From assembly GCA_013297755.1 (NCBI GenBank), contig JAAFIH010000018.1, forward strand, positions 1-64,000: a DNA stretch of 64,000 bases, written 5' to 3'. Each line of letters opens with the position of its first letter. The stretch's first letter is position 1. Position numbers and translations under genes: made by a program. Positions 17,580 to 25,597 of the stretch are shown piece by piece. Source of the DNA: Cytophagales bacterium. GTDB taxonomy: Bacteria > Bacteroidota > Bacteroidia > Cytophagales > UBA9547. The notes beneath the pieces were generated by a model. That model did no database searches. It was not told the origin of the DNA and saw only the letters and a list, made by a program, of their open reading frames with translations.

Positions 17580-18992
17580 ATGACAACTTACAAGCAATCC
17601 CAATTATATGTAATATGCACAATTTGGTTTTTTTGGGGCTTTGTGGCTGCTTCCAATGGCATTTTTATACCTTTTTGTAAATCTTACTTTCATTTAACTC
17701 AATTTCAATCACAACTTATAGAATTTGCCTTTTATGGGGCCTATTTTATAGGTTCTATTTTGCTTTGGGCCTTTTCGCAATGGATTGGTTACGATATTCT
17801 TAATAAAATTGGTTATAAAAATGGTATGATTTATGGACTTTTGATTTCAATCATTGGAGCTTTGTGTATTATTCCTGCTGTGTACACTGGCCAGTTTGGA
17901 TTTATATTGGGTGCATTTTTTATTGTAGCCCTAGGTTTTTCGCTCCAACAAACAGCCACTCAACCTTATATTATAGCCATGGGGCCACCACAAAGCGGCA
18001 CCCATCGAATCAATTTGGCGGCTTCACTCAATTCGCTTGGCACTACTCTAGGGCCTTTGGTGGTAAGTGTTATTTTGTTTGGGAGTGTTTCGGCCGATGT
18101 TTCTACTGCTTCTATTGCCTCAATAAATACACTTTATTTAATGTTATCGGTACTTTTTGCTGGGGCAGTGGCTTTACTTTGGTTTTCAGATTTGCCAGTA
18201 GTCAAAAATGAAGAGAAATTTGAACGTGGATTTGGAGCACTTTCGCACAGTCAGTTGCTATGGTCTATGTTGGCCATATTTGTATATGTGGGTGTAGAAG
18301 TTACTATTCAATCAAACATGGGCGAATTGCTCAAAGACAAAGCCTTTGGCGGGTACGATACAGCCCATATTTCTTCATTTATTTCTTTGTATTGGGGCAG
18401 TTTAATGATTGGTCGTATGACAGGGGCGTTGAGTGCTTTTAATTTATCAAAAGTAGCAAAAACGGTAGGCACTTTTGTAGTTCCATTTATTGGATTTGCC
18501 ATAATATTACTTGTAAATGTAATAAAAGGCAACGATGTGAGCGATTTTTATAGTTATACATTTTTTGTACTATTATTGGCTTTTGGGTTATGGTATGGAC
18601 AAGACAAACCATTCAAAACATTGCTTATTTTTAGTCTTATGGGGGTTTTTGCAATGCTTACAGGTTTATTGACAGAAGGCAAAATTGCACTATATTCATT
18701 TATAACGGGTGGCCTTTGTTGTTCTATTATGTGGCCTTGTATATTCCCAGCAGGGTTGGCAGGTTTAGGCAAATATACCAACCAAGGAGCTACTTTTATG
18801 ATTATGATGATACTTGGCGGAGCTGTAATACCACCATTGCAAGGATTAATTTCTGATAGTTTCAATATACATATTTCTTACATCATTCCATTAATAGGAT
18901 TTGCCTATCTTGCTTATTTTGCTATTGTAGTAAAGAGAATTTTAATTTCAAAAGGATTAGATTTCGACAATATGCAAGCTGGAGGGCATTGA
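17580..18992 (+). CDS. FucP-like sugar:H+ symporter (MFS)
   Basis: A 470-residue major facilitator with about 12 membrane helices. The N-terminus (CTIWFFWGFVAASNGIFIPF) and the GxxxG-rich helix 4 region near residue 125 resemble the fucose/glucose/galactose permease family FHS (FucP, GluP). The acidic and polar residues expected for proton-coupled sugar transport lie in helices 1 and 4. The sugar is not determinable, and no sugar catabolic operon adjoins. It is monocistronic by context, with its own promoter. A second family member of 427 residues is at 49571-50854 on the other strand. Confidence 0.82.
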   Translation: MTTYKQSQLYVICTIWFFWGFVAASNGIFIPFCKSYFHLTQFQSQLIEFAFYGAYFIGSILLWAFSQWIGYDILNKIGYKNGMIYGLLISIIGALCIIPAVYTGQFGFILGAFFIVALGFSLQQTATQPYIIAMGPPQSGTHRINLAASLNSLGTTLGPLVVSVILFGSVSADVSTASIASINTLYLMLSVLFAGAVALLWFSDLPVVKNEEKFERGFGALSHSQLLWSMLAIFVYVGVEVTIQSNMGELLKDKAFGGYDTAHISSFISLYWGSLMIGRMTGALSAFNLSKVAKTVGTFVVPFIGFAIILLVNVIKGNDVSDFYSYTFFVLLLAFGLWYGQDKPFKTLLIFSLMGVFAMLTGLLTEGKIALYSFITGGLCCSIMWPCIFPAGLAGLGKYTNQGATFMIMMILGGAVIPPLQGLISDSFNIHISYIIPLIGFAYLAYFAIVVKRILISKGLDFDNMQAGGH

Positions 18993-19151
18993 TTTGATAT
19001 GAAAAAAAAGTTATTCTAAATCATTTTTACTATAAATACTGGCTTCGTACTTGGATTTAATGGCATAGTTGAAAAAAAATATCTTTAAATACTTATTTTT
19101 TTTTGATTTAAAAATAAATATTATTAAAATTGTATTCTAAAAAATATTAAA

Positions 19152-19271
19152 ATGAAAAAACTAATAGTTGTTGCCATAGGTTTGGCTATTTTTGCAAGTT
19201 GTGCTCCTCAAAAAACTTGTCCAACTTATTTGAAAAACTCTAAAAAAGTAGACTTGTCTCAAAAAGTATAG
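19152..19271 (+). CDS. Tiny lipoprotein (39 residues)
   Basis: The frame starts MKKLIVVAIGLAIFASCAPQ: two lysines, a hydrophobic core and a lipobox IFASC with Cys17 as the acylated residue. The mature part would be only about 23 residues, with a second Cys (KTCPTY). It resembles an entericidin-like or generic short lipoprotein, but I do not recognise a family. A clean terminator lies 92 nt downstream, and the gene stands alone between the transporter and recG. Confidence 0.6.
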   Translation: MKKLIVVAIGLAIFASCAPQKTCPTYLKNSKKVDLSQKV

Positions 19272-19362
19272 TCTAATGCTTTATCTCATTTATACTTATT
19301 TATAATTTTAATTATTTTATAGTTATAGATAGGCTGTAAAATATTATTTTTTAATCAACCTG

Positions 19363-19389
19363 ACCAAACAATATTCTTGTTTGGTTTTT
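19363..19389 (+). terminator. Intrinsic terminator after tiny lipoprotein
   Basis: A 9-bp stem (ACCAAACAA at 19363-19371 with TTGTTTGGT at 19377-19385), a 5-nt loop and a T-run on the + strand. It separates the small lipoprotein from convergent recG. Confidence 0.8.
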
Positions 19390-19436
19390 GTTATTAATAT
19401 TAGATTACTTTTGTTTATAAGGTAAAGTATATTTTT

Positions 19437-21536
19437 TCAACTAATTCGTGCCCAGTTGATGGTGTTTTTAGACAAACTTAGTACATGATTTTTGATAATT
19501 TCGTTTTCTGGTTTTTCTAAATTAGGGTCGTTGGCAAGCAAGTTTAGTACTTCTTCACGTGCTGTTTTGAGCAATTCTTGGTCTTTGGCCAAATCAGCGA
19601 TGAGCAAATCCAAAACGCCACTTTGCTGCGTTCCCATCATATCGCCAGGGCCACGAAGTTGCAAATCGGCCTCTGCTATCTCAAATCCATTGTTTGTACG
19701 AACCAAAGTGGCCAGTTTTTCTCTTGATTCTTGAGTTACTTTGGGCCCAGACATCAAAATACAGTAGCTTTGCTCGGCTCCTCTACCAACTCGTCCACGT
19801 AGTTGGTGTAGTTGTGCCAAGCCAAATCGCTCGGCATTTTCTATCAACATTACAGAAGCATTGGGCACATTTACACCAACTTCTATCACAGTAGTAGCAA
19901 GCATGATGTGGGTTTCTTTTTTTATAAAACGCTGCATTTCGTACTCTTTTTCGGCAGGTTTGAGGCGGCCATGCACCACACTTGTCTGAAAATCAGGCAT
20001 TGGAAAATGATCTAAGATTCTATCATAACCATTGTATAAATCTTGCAAATCCATTTTTTCGGATTCTTCTATTAAAGGATACACAATATAGACTTGTCGG
20101 CCAAGTAATATTTCTTGTTTAATAAATCCAAAAACGGCTAGTCTTTGGCTTTCAAATCTATGCACTGTTTTGATGGGTTTACGGCCAGCAGGTAGCTCGT
20201 CAATGACCGACACATCGAGGTCGCCATAAAAAGTCATGGCCAATGTCCTAGGTATGGGTGTAGCTGTCATCACGAGTACATGAGGTGCAATATTTTGATT
20301 TTTGGCCCAGAGTTTGGCCCTTTGTGCAACTCCAAATTTGTGCTGCTCGTCTATTACACACAAACCTAGATTCTGAAATTTGACAGGGTCTTCTATCAAA
20401 GCATGGGTGCCTACAATTATTTTTATAGAGCCATTTTCTAGTTCATTTAGTAATATTTTTCTTTCAGATTTTTTGGTAGAACCAGTAAGAATTGCTATTT
20501 TAATATTTAATTTATCTGCAAAAATTTTGAGTCCTTGAATATGCTGCTCGGCCAATATTTCGGTAGGCGCCATCAAGCAACATTGTGCATTGTAGTCGAG
20601 CAACATGAGCATACATACAAAGGCCACTATCGTTTTGCCACTACCTACATCGCCCTGCAAAAGGCGATTCATTTGCTTGCCAGTGTGCATATCGTTATAT
20701 ATTTCTCGAATTACTTTTTTTTGTGCATTGGTAAGTTCAAAAGGCAAATGATTTTTATAAAATTGGTTCAATAATGGAACTTGATGTACTATTATCCCAG
20801 CGTTTTGTGCTTTTCGTACAGTCCTGATTCTCAGTATTTTAAGCTGAGCATAAAACAATTCCTCAAATTTTAGTCTATAATTTGCTTGGTCGAGTTCAAA
20901 TTGAGTTTTAGGGAAATGAATGTAAGAAATAGCATTCTTTTTTGGTATTAGATTATATTTTTTAGTAATATTTTGGCTTAATGTTTCATTGATATTATTG
21001 ATAGCGTTTGGCAATAAATGAGCCATCAGTTTAGACATTCCTTTGCTGTCAAGCCCTATGTTTTTCATTTTTTCAGAAGTGTGATACACTGCTTGCCATT
21101 TGCCATTGTTTTCACTAGCTGGGGTGTATATTTCTATCTCTGGATGTGTTATACTAAGGGCGTTTCTAAAAAAAGAAGGTCGCCCATACACCAAATATTC
21201 AACGCCTATTTGTAAGTTTTTTGAAATCCAAGCAATAGACTGAAACCAAACCAATTCGGCCAGCCCAGTGCCATCTCTGATGGTGGCTGTAAGTCTTTTT
21301 TTTGTACCCTCGCCTGCAGTTTGCATACTTACAATTTTGCAACGAAGTTGCACAAAAGCCATCTCTTCTGAGGCAGAGGCTATGGTATGCACAATGGTTC
21401 GGTCTTCGTGCCTGTAAGGATATTGTTGAATAAAATCGCCAAAAGTAAACACGCCCAAATCTTTGTTGAGAATGGTAGCTTTTACGGGACCTATGCCTTT
21501 TAAAAATTCAATTTTAGTTTCAAAAAATGTCGACAA
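19437..21536 (-). CDS. recG: ATP-dependent DNA helicase RecG
   Basis: RecG remodels stalled forks and branched DNA. The 699-residue protein has the wedge OB-domain in the first 240 residues, Walker A GDVGSGKT around 294-301, a DEQH box (CVIDEQHKFG), motif III VMTATPIPRTLAM and C-terminal helicase motifs ending QLRGRVGRG. The start must be TTG (MSTFFETKIEFLKGIGP), because TGA directly precedes it and the conserved IEFLKGIGP sequence must be kept. A TAATTTTG promoter box lies 21 nt upstream. The gene is monocistronic here. Confidence 0.96.
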   Translation of the reverse strand: MSTFFETKIEFLKGIGPVKATILNKDLGVFTFGDFIQQYPYRHEDRTIVHTIASASEEMAFVQLRCKIVSMQTAGEGTKKRLTATIRDGTGLAELVWFQSIAWISKNLQIGVEYLVYGRPSFFRNALSITHPEIEIYTPASENNGKWQAVYHTSEKMKNIGLDSKGMSKLMAHLLPNAINNINETLSQNITKKYNLIPKKNAISYIHFPKTQFELDQANYRLKFEELFYAQLKILRIRTVRKAQNAGIIVHQVPLLNQFYKNHLPFELTNAQKKVIREIYNDMHTGKQMNRLLQGDVGSGKTIVAFVCMLMLLDYNAQCCLMAPTEILAEQHIQGLKIFADKLNIKIAILTGSTKKSERKILLNELENGSIKIIVGTHALIEDPVKFQNLGLCVIDEQHKFGVAQRAKLWAKNQNIAPHVLVMTATPIPRTLAMTFYGDLDVSVIDELPAGRKPIKTVHRFESQRLAVFGFIKQEILLGRQVYIVYPLIEESEKMDLQDLYNGYDRILDHFPMPDFQTSVVHGRLKPAEKEYEMQRFIKKETHIMLATTVIEVGVNVPNASVMLIENAERFGLAQLHQLRGRVGRGAEQSYCILMSGPKVTQESREKLATLVRTNNGFEIAEADLQLRGPGDMMGTQQSGVLDLLIADLAKDQELLKTAREEVLNLLANDPNLEKPENEIIKNHVLSLSKNTINWARIS

Positions 21537-21556
21537 TCAATATTTTATAATGTGTT

Positions 21557-21564
21557 CAAAATTA
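21557..21564 (-). promoter_or_regulatory. -7 promoter box of recG
   Basis: The minus strand reads TAATTTTG, matching TAnnTTTG, 21 nt upstream of the TTG start. Confidence 0.45.
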
Positions 21565-21628
21565 TAAGATTTAATTTTATTTATCATTAAAAAAAAATAA
21601 TCATTTCATTAAAATATATTAATAAAAT

Positions 21629-21709
21629 ATGAAGTGGCTTAAATTGATTCTGAGTTTATTTTTCATTTTGTTTTACTATTTTTTTGAAACAAACCCCAAA
21701 AAGCAATAA
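21629..21709 (+). CDS. Possible 26-residue membrane peptide
   Basis: The frame MKWLKLILSLFFILFYYFFE continues with TNPKKQ and a stop. It is one strongly hydrophobic helix flanked by lysines, as in small membrane peptides. There is no clear promoter or ribosome site, and chance is quite possible in AT-rich DNA, which favours Phe/Leu/Ile codons. Confidence 0.2.
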   Translation: MKWLKLILSLFFILFYYFFETNPKKQ

Positions 21710-21716
21710 ATTGTCT

Positions 21717-21724
21717 TACATTTG
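21717..21724 (+). promoter_or_regulatory. -7 promoter box of J-domain gene
   Basis: TACATTTG matches TAnnTTTG and lies 58 nt before the ATG. Confidence 0.45.
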
Positions 21725-21782
21725 TGTTTTAAATTCAAAAAAAATCAAAAGTATTGTGTATTTCACAATCAAAAAATAAAAT

Positions 21783-22229
21783 ATGAAGCGAATAATTGAT
21801 TCAAAAAAACTATTTAATCTTACTCAGGATACAGATTTGGCTAATCTTAAAATTATATACAGAAATTTGATTAAAGAATGGCACCCTGATAAATTTCAAG
21901 ATGCTGACAAAAAAACAGAAGCTGAACTTAAAAGTACTGCCATCATAGAGGCTTATCATTTTTTGGTAAGTATTCATCCAGAAACTCACTTGGCCAACGA
22001 AGAAGAGTACAATAATATGACTTCAAATGTGGGTATTTCTAAATATACTTACAAAGGACAAACGCTCAAAATTACTTTTCAGGATGGCAACGAGTACGAG
22101 TATTTTGGAGTTTCCAAAAATATTTACAATAATTTTAGCACTGCCACAGCCATTTCTAGATACGCTCGCAGACATATTTTTAATTCTTTTACTTACAGAA
22201 GTGTTGGAAAAAGCGAGATAGCTCTATAA
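21783..22229 (+). CDS. J-domain plus KTSC-domain protein
   Basis: A 148-residue cytoplasmic protein. Residues about 8-62 form a DnaJ-like domain with the HPD motif at 34-36 (EWHPDKF), the site that stimulates DnaK ATPase. A short linker follows, and residues about 83-143 form a KTSC domain (YEYFGVSKNIYNNF, SRYARRHI), a small domain found alone or fused to nucleases, helicases and lysyl-tRNA-synthetase-like proteins. There is no G/F region or zinc domain, so it is a specialised co-chaperone rather than DnaJ itself. The KTSC part may bind nucleic acid, which is an inference. It stands alone before the histidine kinase. Confidence 0.75.
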   Translation: MKRIIDSKKLFNLTQDTDLANLKIIYRNLIKEWHPDKFQDADKKTEAELKSTAIIEAYHFLVSIHPETHLANEEEYNNMTSNVGISKYTYKGQTLKITFQDGNEYEYFGVSKNIYNNFSTATAISRYARRHIFNSFTYRSVGKSEIAL

Positions 22230-22395
22230 GATACTGTTTTATTATGATGATAATCTTAATAATTATGTAAAGAAATGTTATTTATATTTTATTATTATTA
22301 TTATTACTAAAACTGCAATTTTGACTATGTCATTTTTACATTAGTATTAAGTTGAAAATCATTTTAAAAAGTAATTTTAACAAAAATGCTTCACA

Positions 22396-23244
22396 ATGGA
22401 TTTGAAAATATCTGAACTTGTATTTTTATTAGAAAAAAAGAACCAATCGTTAATTGATAGCGAAAACGAATTACGAGAAAAAAGTGAAGAGTTAGAGGCT
22501 CAAAAAGAAGAGCTTACTGCTGCAGTTGAAGAGTTGATTGATAAAAACAAAGTTTTAAATACCACCCTTGATACACTCAAAGAGCGGAATTTGGAACTCG
22601 ACCAATTAGTTTACAGAACCTCGCACGACCTCAAAACTCCAATCACATCCACTTTGGGTATTATTAGTTTGATAGAAGCCCAGCCTGGTGCCAATAACAT
22701 TCAAAACTATTTGGAGTACATAAAAACATCGATGGAGCAGATGAAAAACTTACTCTTTTCTATAAGTTTATTCACTGAAGTATCGCAACATAAAATTGAT
22801 TTGCAACACATCAATTTGTCTGAATTAATCAAAAATACATTAAAATTAGTAACAAATACAATTCAATTTGACAAAGTAAGTTTTGATTTAAAATTAAATG
22901 GCACCATTTATATACAATCAGATGTCAATTTGATGCAGGAATTGCTAAAAAATATCATTGCTAACGCCCTTGTTTTTTCGGATCCAAACAAACCTAAAAT
23001 CACTATTTCAACTATTCAAGTAGGCAAAAATATTGAAATAAATATTACTGATAATGGCGATGGTATAGATCCCAAAGTATTACCTTTTGTGTTTGATATT
23101 TTTTATAGAGGCAGCAATAAATCTAAAGGTTCTGGTCTAGGGTTGTATGTATCTAAAAAAATAATAACATTACTAAAAGGGAGTATAAAACTACACTCAA
23201 CAACAGACGGTTTGAGTGTAGTAATTGTGCATCCTATGGATTAG
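22396..23244 (+). CDS. Soluble sensor histidine kinase
   Basis: A 282-residue kinase without membrane segments. An N-terminal coiled coil (about 8-70, rich in Glu, Lys and Leu) leads into a HisKA domain with His77 in YRTSHDLKTPI. A HATPase_c domain follows, with N-box LLKNIIANAL near 191-200, G1 DNGDGID from 219 and G2 GSGLGL from 245. There is no PAS, GAF or receiver domain, so the signal must enter through the coiled coil or a partner. No response regulator adjoins. The convergent coiled-coil gene overlaps its last 11 bp. It may work with the nearby STAS-like and SiaB-like proteins or with the orphan HPt protein at 52.7 kb. Confidence 0.9.
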   Translation: MDLKISELVFLLEKKNQSLIDSENELREKSEELEAQKEELTAAVEELIDKNKVLNTTLDTLKERNLELDQLVYRTSHDLKTPITSTLGIISLIEAQPGANNIQNYLEYIKTSMEQMKNLLFSISLFTEVSQHKIDLQHINLSELIKNTLKLVTNTIQFDKVSFDLKLNGTIYIQSDVNLMQELLKNIIANALVFSDPNKPKITISTIQVGKNIEINITDNGDGIDPKVLPFVFDIFYRGSNKSKGSGLGLYVSKKIITLLKGSIKLHSTTDGLSVVIVHPMD

Positions 23245-23455
23245 ATTTGGCATTTGATTCTTTGAAAACTGCAAATTCTTGCTCCATTTTTTCTATAAAC
23301 TCAATAGCGTCTTTGAACATCAATGTTTGAGATTCGTATTGTTCTTTCAAAAAAGCAATTTCGTTTTCTAGCGATTGTTTATGCTGGGCGGTAGACGATT
23401 GCAGGTCGGCCAATCTTTTATCGCAATCAGACTTCGATATTAAATCATCTTCCAT
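23234..23455 (-). CDS. Short coiled-coil protein
   Basis: A 73-residue acidic, almost wholly helical protein (heptads in LQSSTAQHKQSLENEIAFLK and IEFIEKMEQEF-like sequence). No family is recognised. It starts 17 bp after the stop of the 140-residue STAS-like gene and is likely its operon partner. Its 3' end overlaps the histidine kinase gene tail to tail by 11 bp. Confidence 0.6.
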   Translation of the reverse strand: MEDDLISKSDCDKRLADLQSSTAQHKQSLENEIAFLKEQYESQTLMFKDAIEFIEKMEQEFAVFKESNAKSNP

Positions 23456-23472
23456 ATATAGTTGATAAAAAT

Positions 23473-23895
23473 TTAGTTTAAAATAGCCTCTTCTATTGAG
23501 TTAGCATATTGAATGTCCATCATCGTAAATTTGCCTTGAGGAAAATTTTGTTTTATTTTTTCTCGACCAATTTTGACACTATGTTTGAAAATAGCATTGT
23601 CAGGCAATATTTTTCGGTGGGTTTTGAGCCCTAAATGGTACATTTGCTCTTTCCACTCTACAAAATACCATTCCATAGAAGGTTGATGAAAAACGGTAAG
23701 GTTTCTTTTATCAAAAATTAATTTTGTGATATTGTGTTGGGGTACCAAGCTACCAACTGCCTCAAAAATTTGTTTAAAATCTTCGATTGGTATATAAGAC
23801 GTAGAGGCTTCTACAATCAAAATATGTGGCAAATCTGCTACTGTGAGCAATTTGGCATGTTTAAATTCTGTTTCTGTAATCAGTTGGTAAGGCAT
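23473..23895 (-). CDS. STAS/SpoIIAA-like small protein (uncertain)
   Basis: A 140-residue soluble protein with alternating beta-alpha pattern: strand HILIVEA, helix IEDFKQIFEAVG, strand KLIFDKRNLTVF, helix SMEWYFVEWKEQMY. This resembles the STAS/SEC14-like (SpoIIAA-like) fold found in Bacteroidota, although the phosphorylatable Ser/Thr of anti-sigma antagonists is not obvious. It is divergent from the SiaB-like gene (365-bp gap) and followed by a coiled-coil gene and the convergent histidine kinase, which hints at a signalling role. The family assignment is by pattern only. Confidence 0.45.
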   Translation of the reverse strand: MPYQLITETEFKHAKLLTVADLPHILIVEASTSYIPIEDFKQIFEAVGSLVPQHNITKLIFDKRNLTVFHQPSMEWYFVEWKEQMYHLGLKTHRKILPDNAIFKHSVKIGREKIKQNFPQGKFTMMDIQYANSIEEAILN

Positions 23896-24260
23896 TTGAG
23901 TATGTTTATTTCAATATTAACTTTTATAGTGAAATCAATGTTTGATATATGTTTTATATTTTTTTAAAAACTATAAATTAAATGGTATTTTTTTTACTTT
24001 ATTTAATTAAACATTTTTTTGGGATAAGATATTTATTTTAAATGAAATTGAATATCGTTTTCTAAAAAATTGTTTATAACTACTGTTTACTGTTTCTATT
24101 TTTTTATTTTTTTATGTTGAAATTTAATAATTTTAGCGTTTTCATGGAATATTTCTTCACATATATAATATTATTTTATTAATTTTAATATTTTTATAAA
24201 ATGTTGCATTATATTTGTATGAAATCACAGAAAAATTGATTTTTTTAAATACTACCAAAA
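23896..24260. other. Divergent control region between STAS-like and SiaB-like genes
   Basis: A 365-bp AT-rich gap with the SiaB-like promoter box at 24210-24217. No further gene is seen. Confidence 0.4.
24210..24217 (+). promoter_or_regulatory. -7 promoter box of SiaB-like gene
   Basis: TATATTTG is a full match to TAnnTTTG, 43 nt before the ATG. Confidence 0.5.
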
Positions 24261-24836
24261 ATGATTGAATTAAAACCAAAACTAAGTCATGTAATAAAAC
24301 TACATAATGATTTGTCGAGTCAAAAAATAATGCTTGCATTTGAAGGTGGTTTTACTCAAAATCTTACTAATAATATTTTACTTTTAGCTGAAAATACGCT
24401 TAATCATGCCAAAGAACATATAACTGTGAAGAAAAAGGTTTTTAATGTGATGGTAGAATGTTTACAAAATATATCAAAACATGCAAATAATACCAAACCT
24501 GAGGATTGGATTCAAGATGGATTGTTTGTTATAGGAAAAGATGATTATGGCTATTTTTTGATTTCTGGCAATTTTATAGAAAATACACAAATAGCAAACC
24601 TTGAATCTAAAATAAATCAAGTAAACCAACTTGATAAAGAGGGACTTAGAGAATTGTATTTGAATAAACTACAAGAAGGCGAACTCAAAGCCAATAGCAC
24701 TGCTGGCTTAGGTTTAATAGATATTGCACGAAAGTCGGGCAATAAATTGATGTATAAATTTGAAAACATTAATGCTACACATTCTTTTTATTCATTGTCT
24801 ACGTATGTAGTTCGTGCCGAAAACTTAGTACAATAG
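24261..24836 (+). CDS. SiaB-family GHKL protein kinase
   Basis: A 191-residue soluble protein of the SiaB/DUF6272 type. In the GHKL fold the N-box is VECLQNISKHA with Glu66 and Asn70, and the glycine box is TAGLGLIDIARKSG near 147-160. In Pseudomonas SiaB is a kinase that phosphorylates SiaC, opposed by the PP2C phosphatase SiaA, in control of biofilm formation. Bacteroidota homologues occur without that full operon, as here. Neither a DUF1987 (SiaC) nor a PP2C gene is in the window. The bcp gene follows 27 bp later on the same strand, so they may be co-transcribed. Confidence 0.72.
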   Translation: MIELKPKLSHVIKLHNDLSSQKIMLAFEGGFTQNLTNNILLLAENTLNHAKEHITVKKKVFNVMVECLQNISKHANNTKPEDWIQDGLFVIGKDDYGYFLISGNFIENTQIANLESKINQVNQLDKEGLRELYLNKLQEGELKANSTAGLGLIDIARKSGNKLMYKFENINATHSFYSLSTYVVRAENLVQ

Positions 24837-24863
24837 TAGTCTTAAAAGCTATAATATATAAAT

Positions 24864-25313
24864 ATGAAACTTAAAATTGGCGATAAAGCCCCATCTATCT
24901 CAAGCAAAGACCAAAATGGTAATTTAATCCAATTATCCGATTTTTTGGGAAAAAAAGTAATTTTGTATTTTTATCCTAAAGATAATACTCCTGGCTGCAC
25001 AGAGCAATCATGCAATTTGAGAGACAATGAAATGGCTCTAAAAGCCAAAGGTTATCAAATTCTAGGTGTGAGTGTAGACGATGAAAAATCACATGTAAAA
25101 TTTATTGAAAAATTTTCTTTACCATTTCCTCTTATTGCAGATACTGACAAAGTTGTGGTGCAGGATTATGGTGTTTGGGTCGAAAAATCAATGTATGGAA
25201 AAACATACATGGGCATAGCTCGCACTACTTTTGTGATTGACGAATCAGGAATTATTACTAATATAATAAGCAAAGTTAATACTAAAGAACACGCTTTGCA
25301 GATTTTGGAATAA
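24864..25313 (+). CDS. bcp: Thiol peroxidase Bcp (peroxiredoxin Q)
   Basis: A 149-residue peroxiredoxin that reduces H2O2 and lipid hydroperoxides using thioredoxin. The active site PKDNTPGCTEQSC has the peroxidatic Cys45 and, five residues on, Cys50 as resolving cysteine, the same positions as in the E. coli enzyme. The length and the N-terminus (KIGDKAPSISSKDQNG) are typical. It follows the SiaB-like gene by 27 bp. Confidence 0.95.
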   Translation: MKLKIGDKAPSISSKDQNGNLIQLSDFLGKKVILYFYPKDNTPGCTEQSCNLRDNEMALKAKGYQILGVSVDDEKSHVKFIEKFSLPFPLIADTDKVVVQDYGVWVEKSMYGKTYMGIARTTFVIDESGIITNIISKVNTKEHALQILE

Positions 25314-25556
25314 ATTTACTATTTTCGGCATCTTAGAAGTACTCAACTGTTTCATATTTGGGTACTCCATGTTATATATTTTATATTAATTTTTTATGCA
25401 GCATTGTTAAAATATCAATTTTAAAAAAAAGAGTTTTTCTATATCAATTTAGCCTTTTAAAATTTAATAGTACTTTATTTTTTATTTTAGTAATATATTA
25501 TTAATAATAGTGTTACTAATTAAGTATTATATGTATGTATATTAAACTATTTGTTC

Positions 25557-25564
25557 TATATTTG
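25557..25564 (+). promoter_or_regulatory. -7 promoter box of TPR-CHAT gene
   Basis: TATATTTG matches TAnnTTTG, 33 nt before the ATG. Confidence 0.5.
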
Positions 25565-25597
25565 TTGAACAAAAATTAATTTTTAATAAATACTTAA

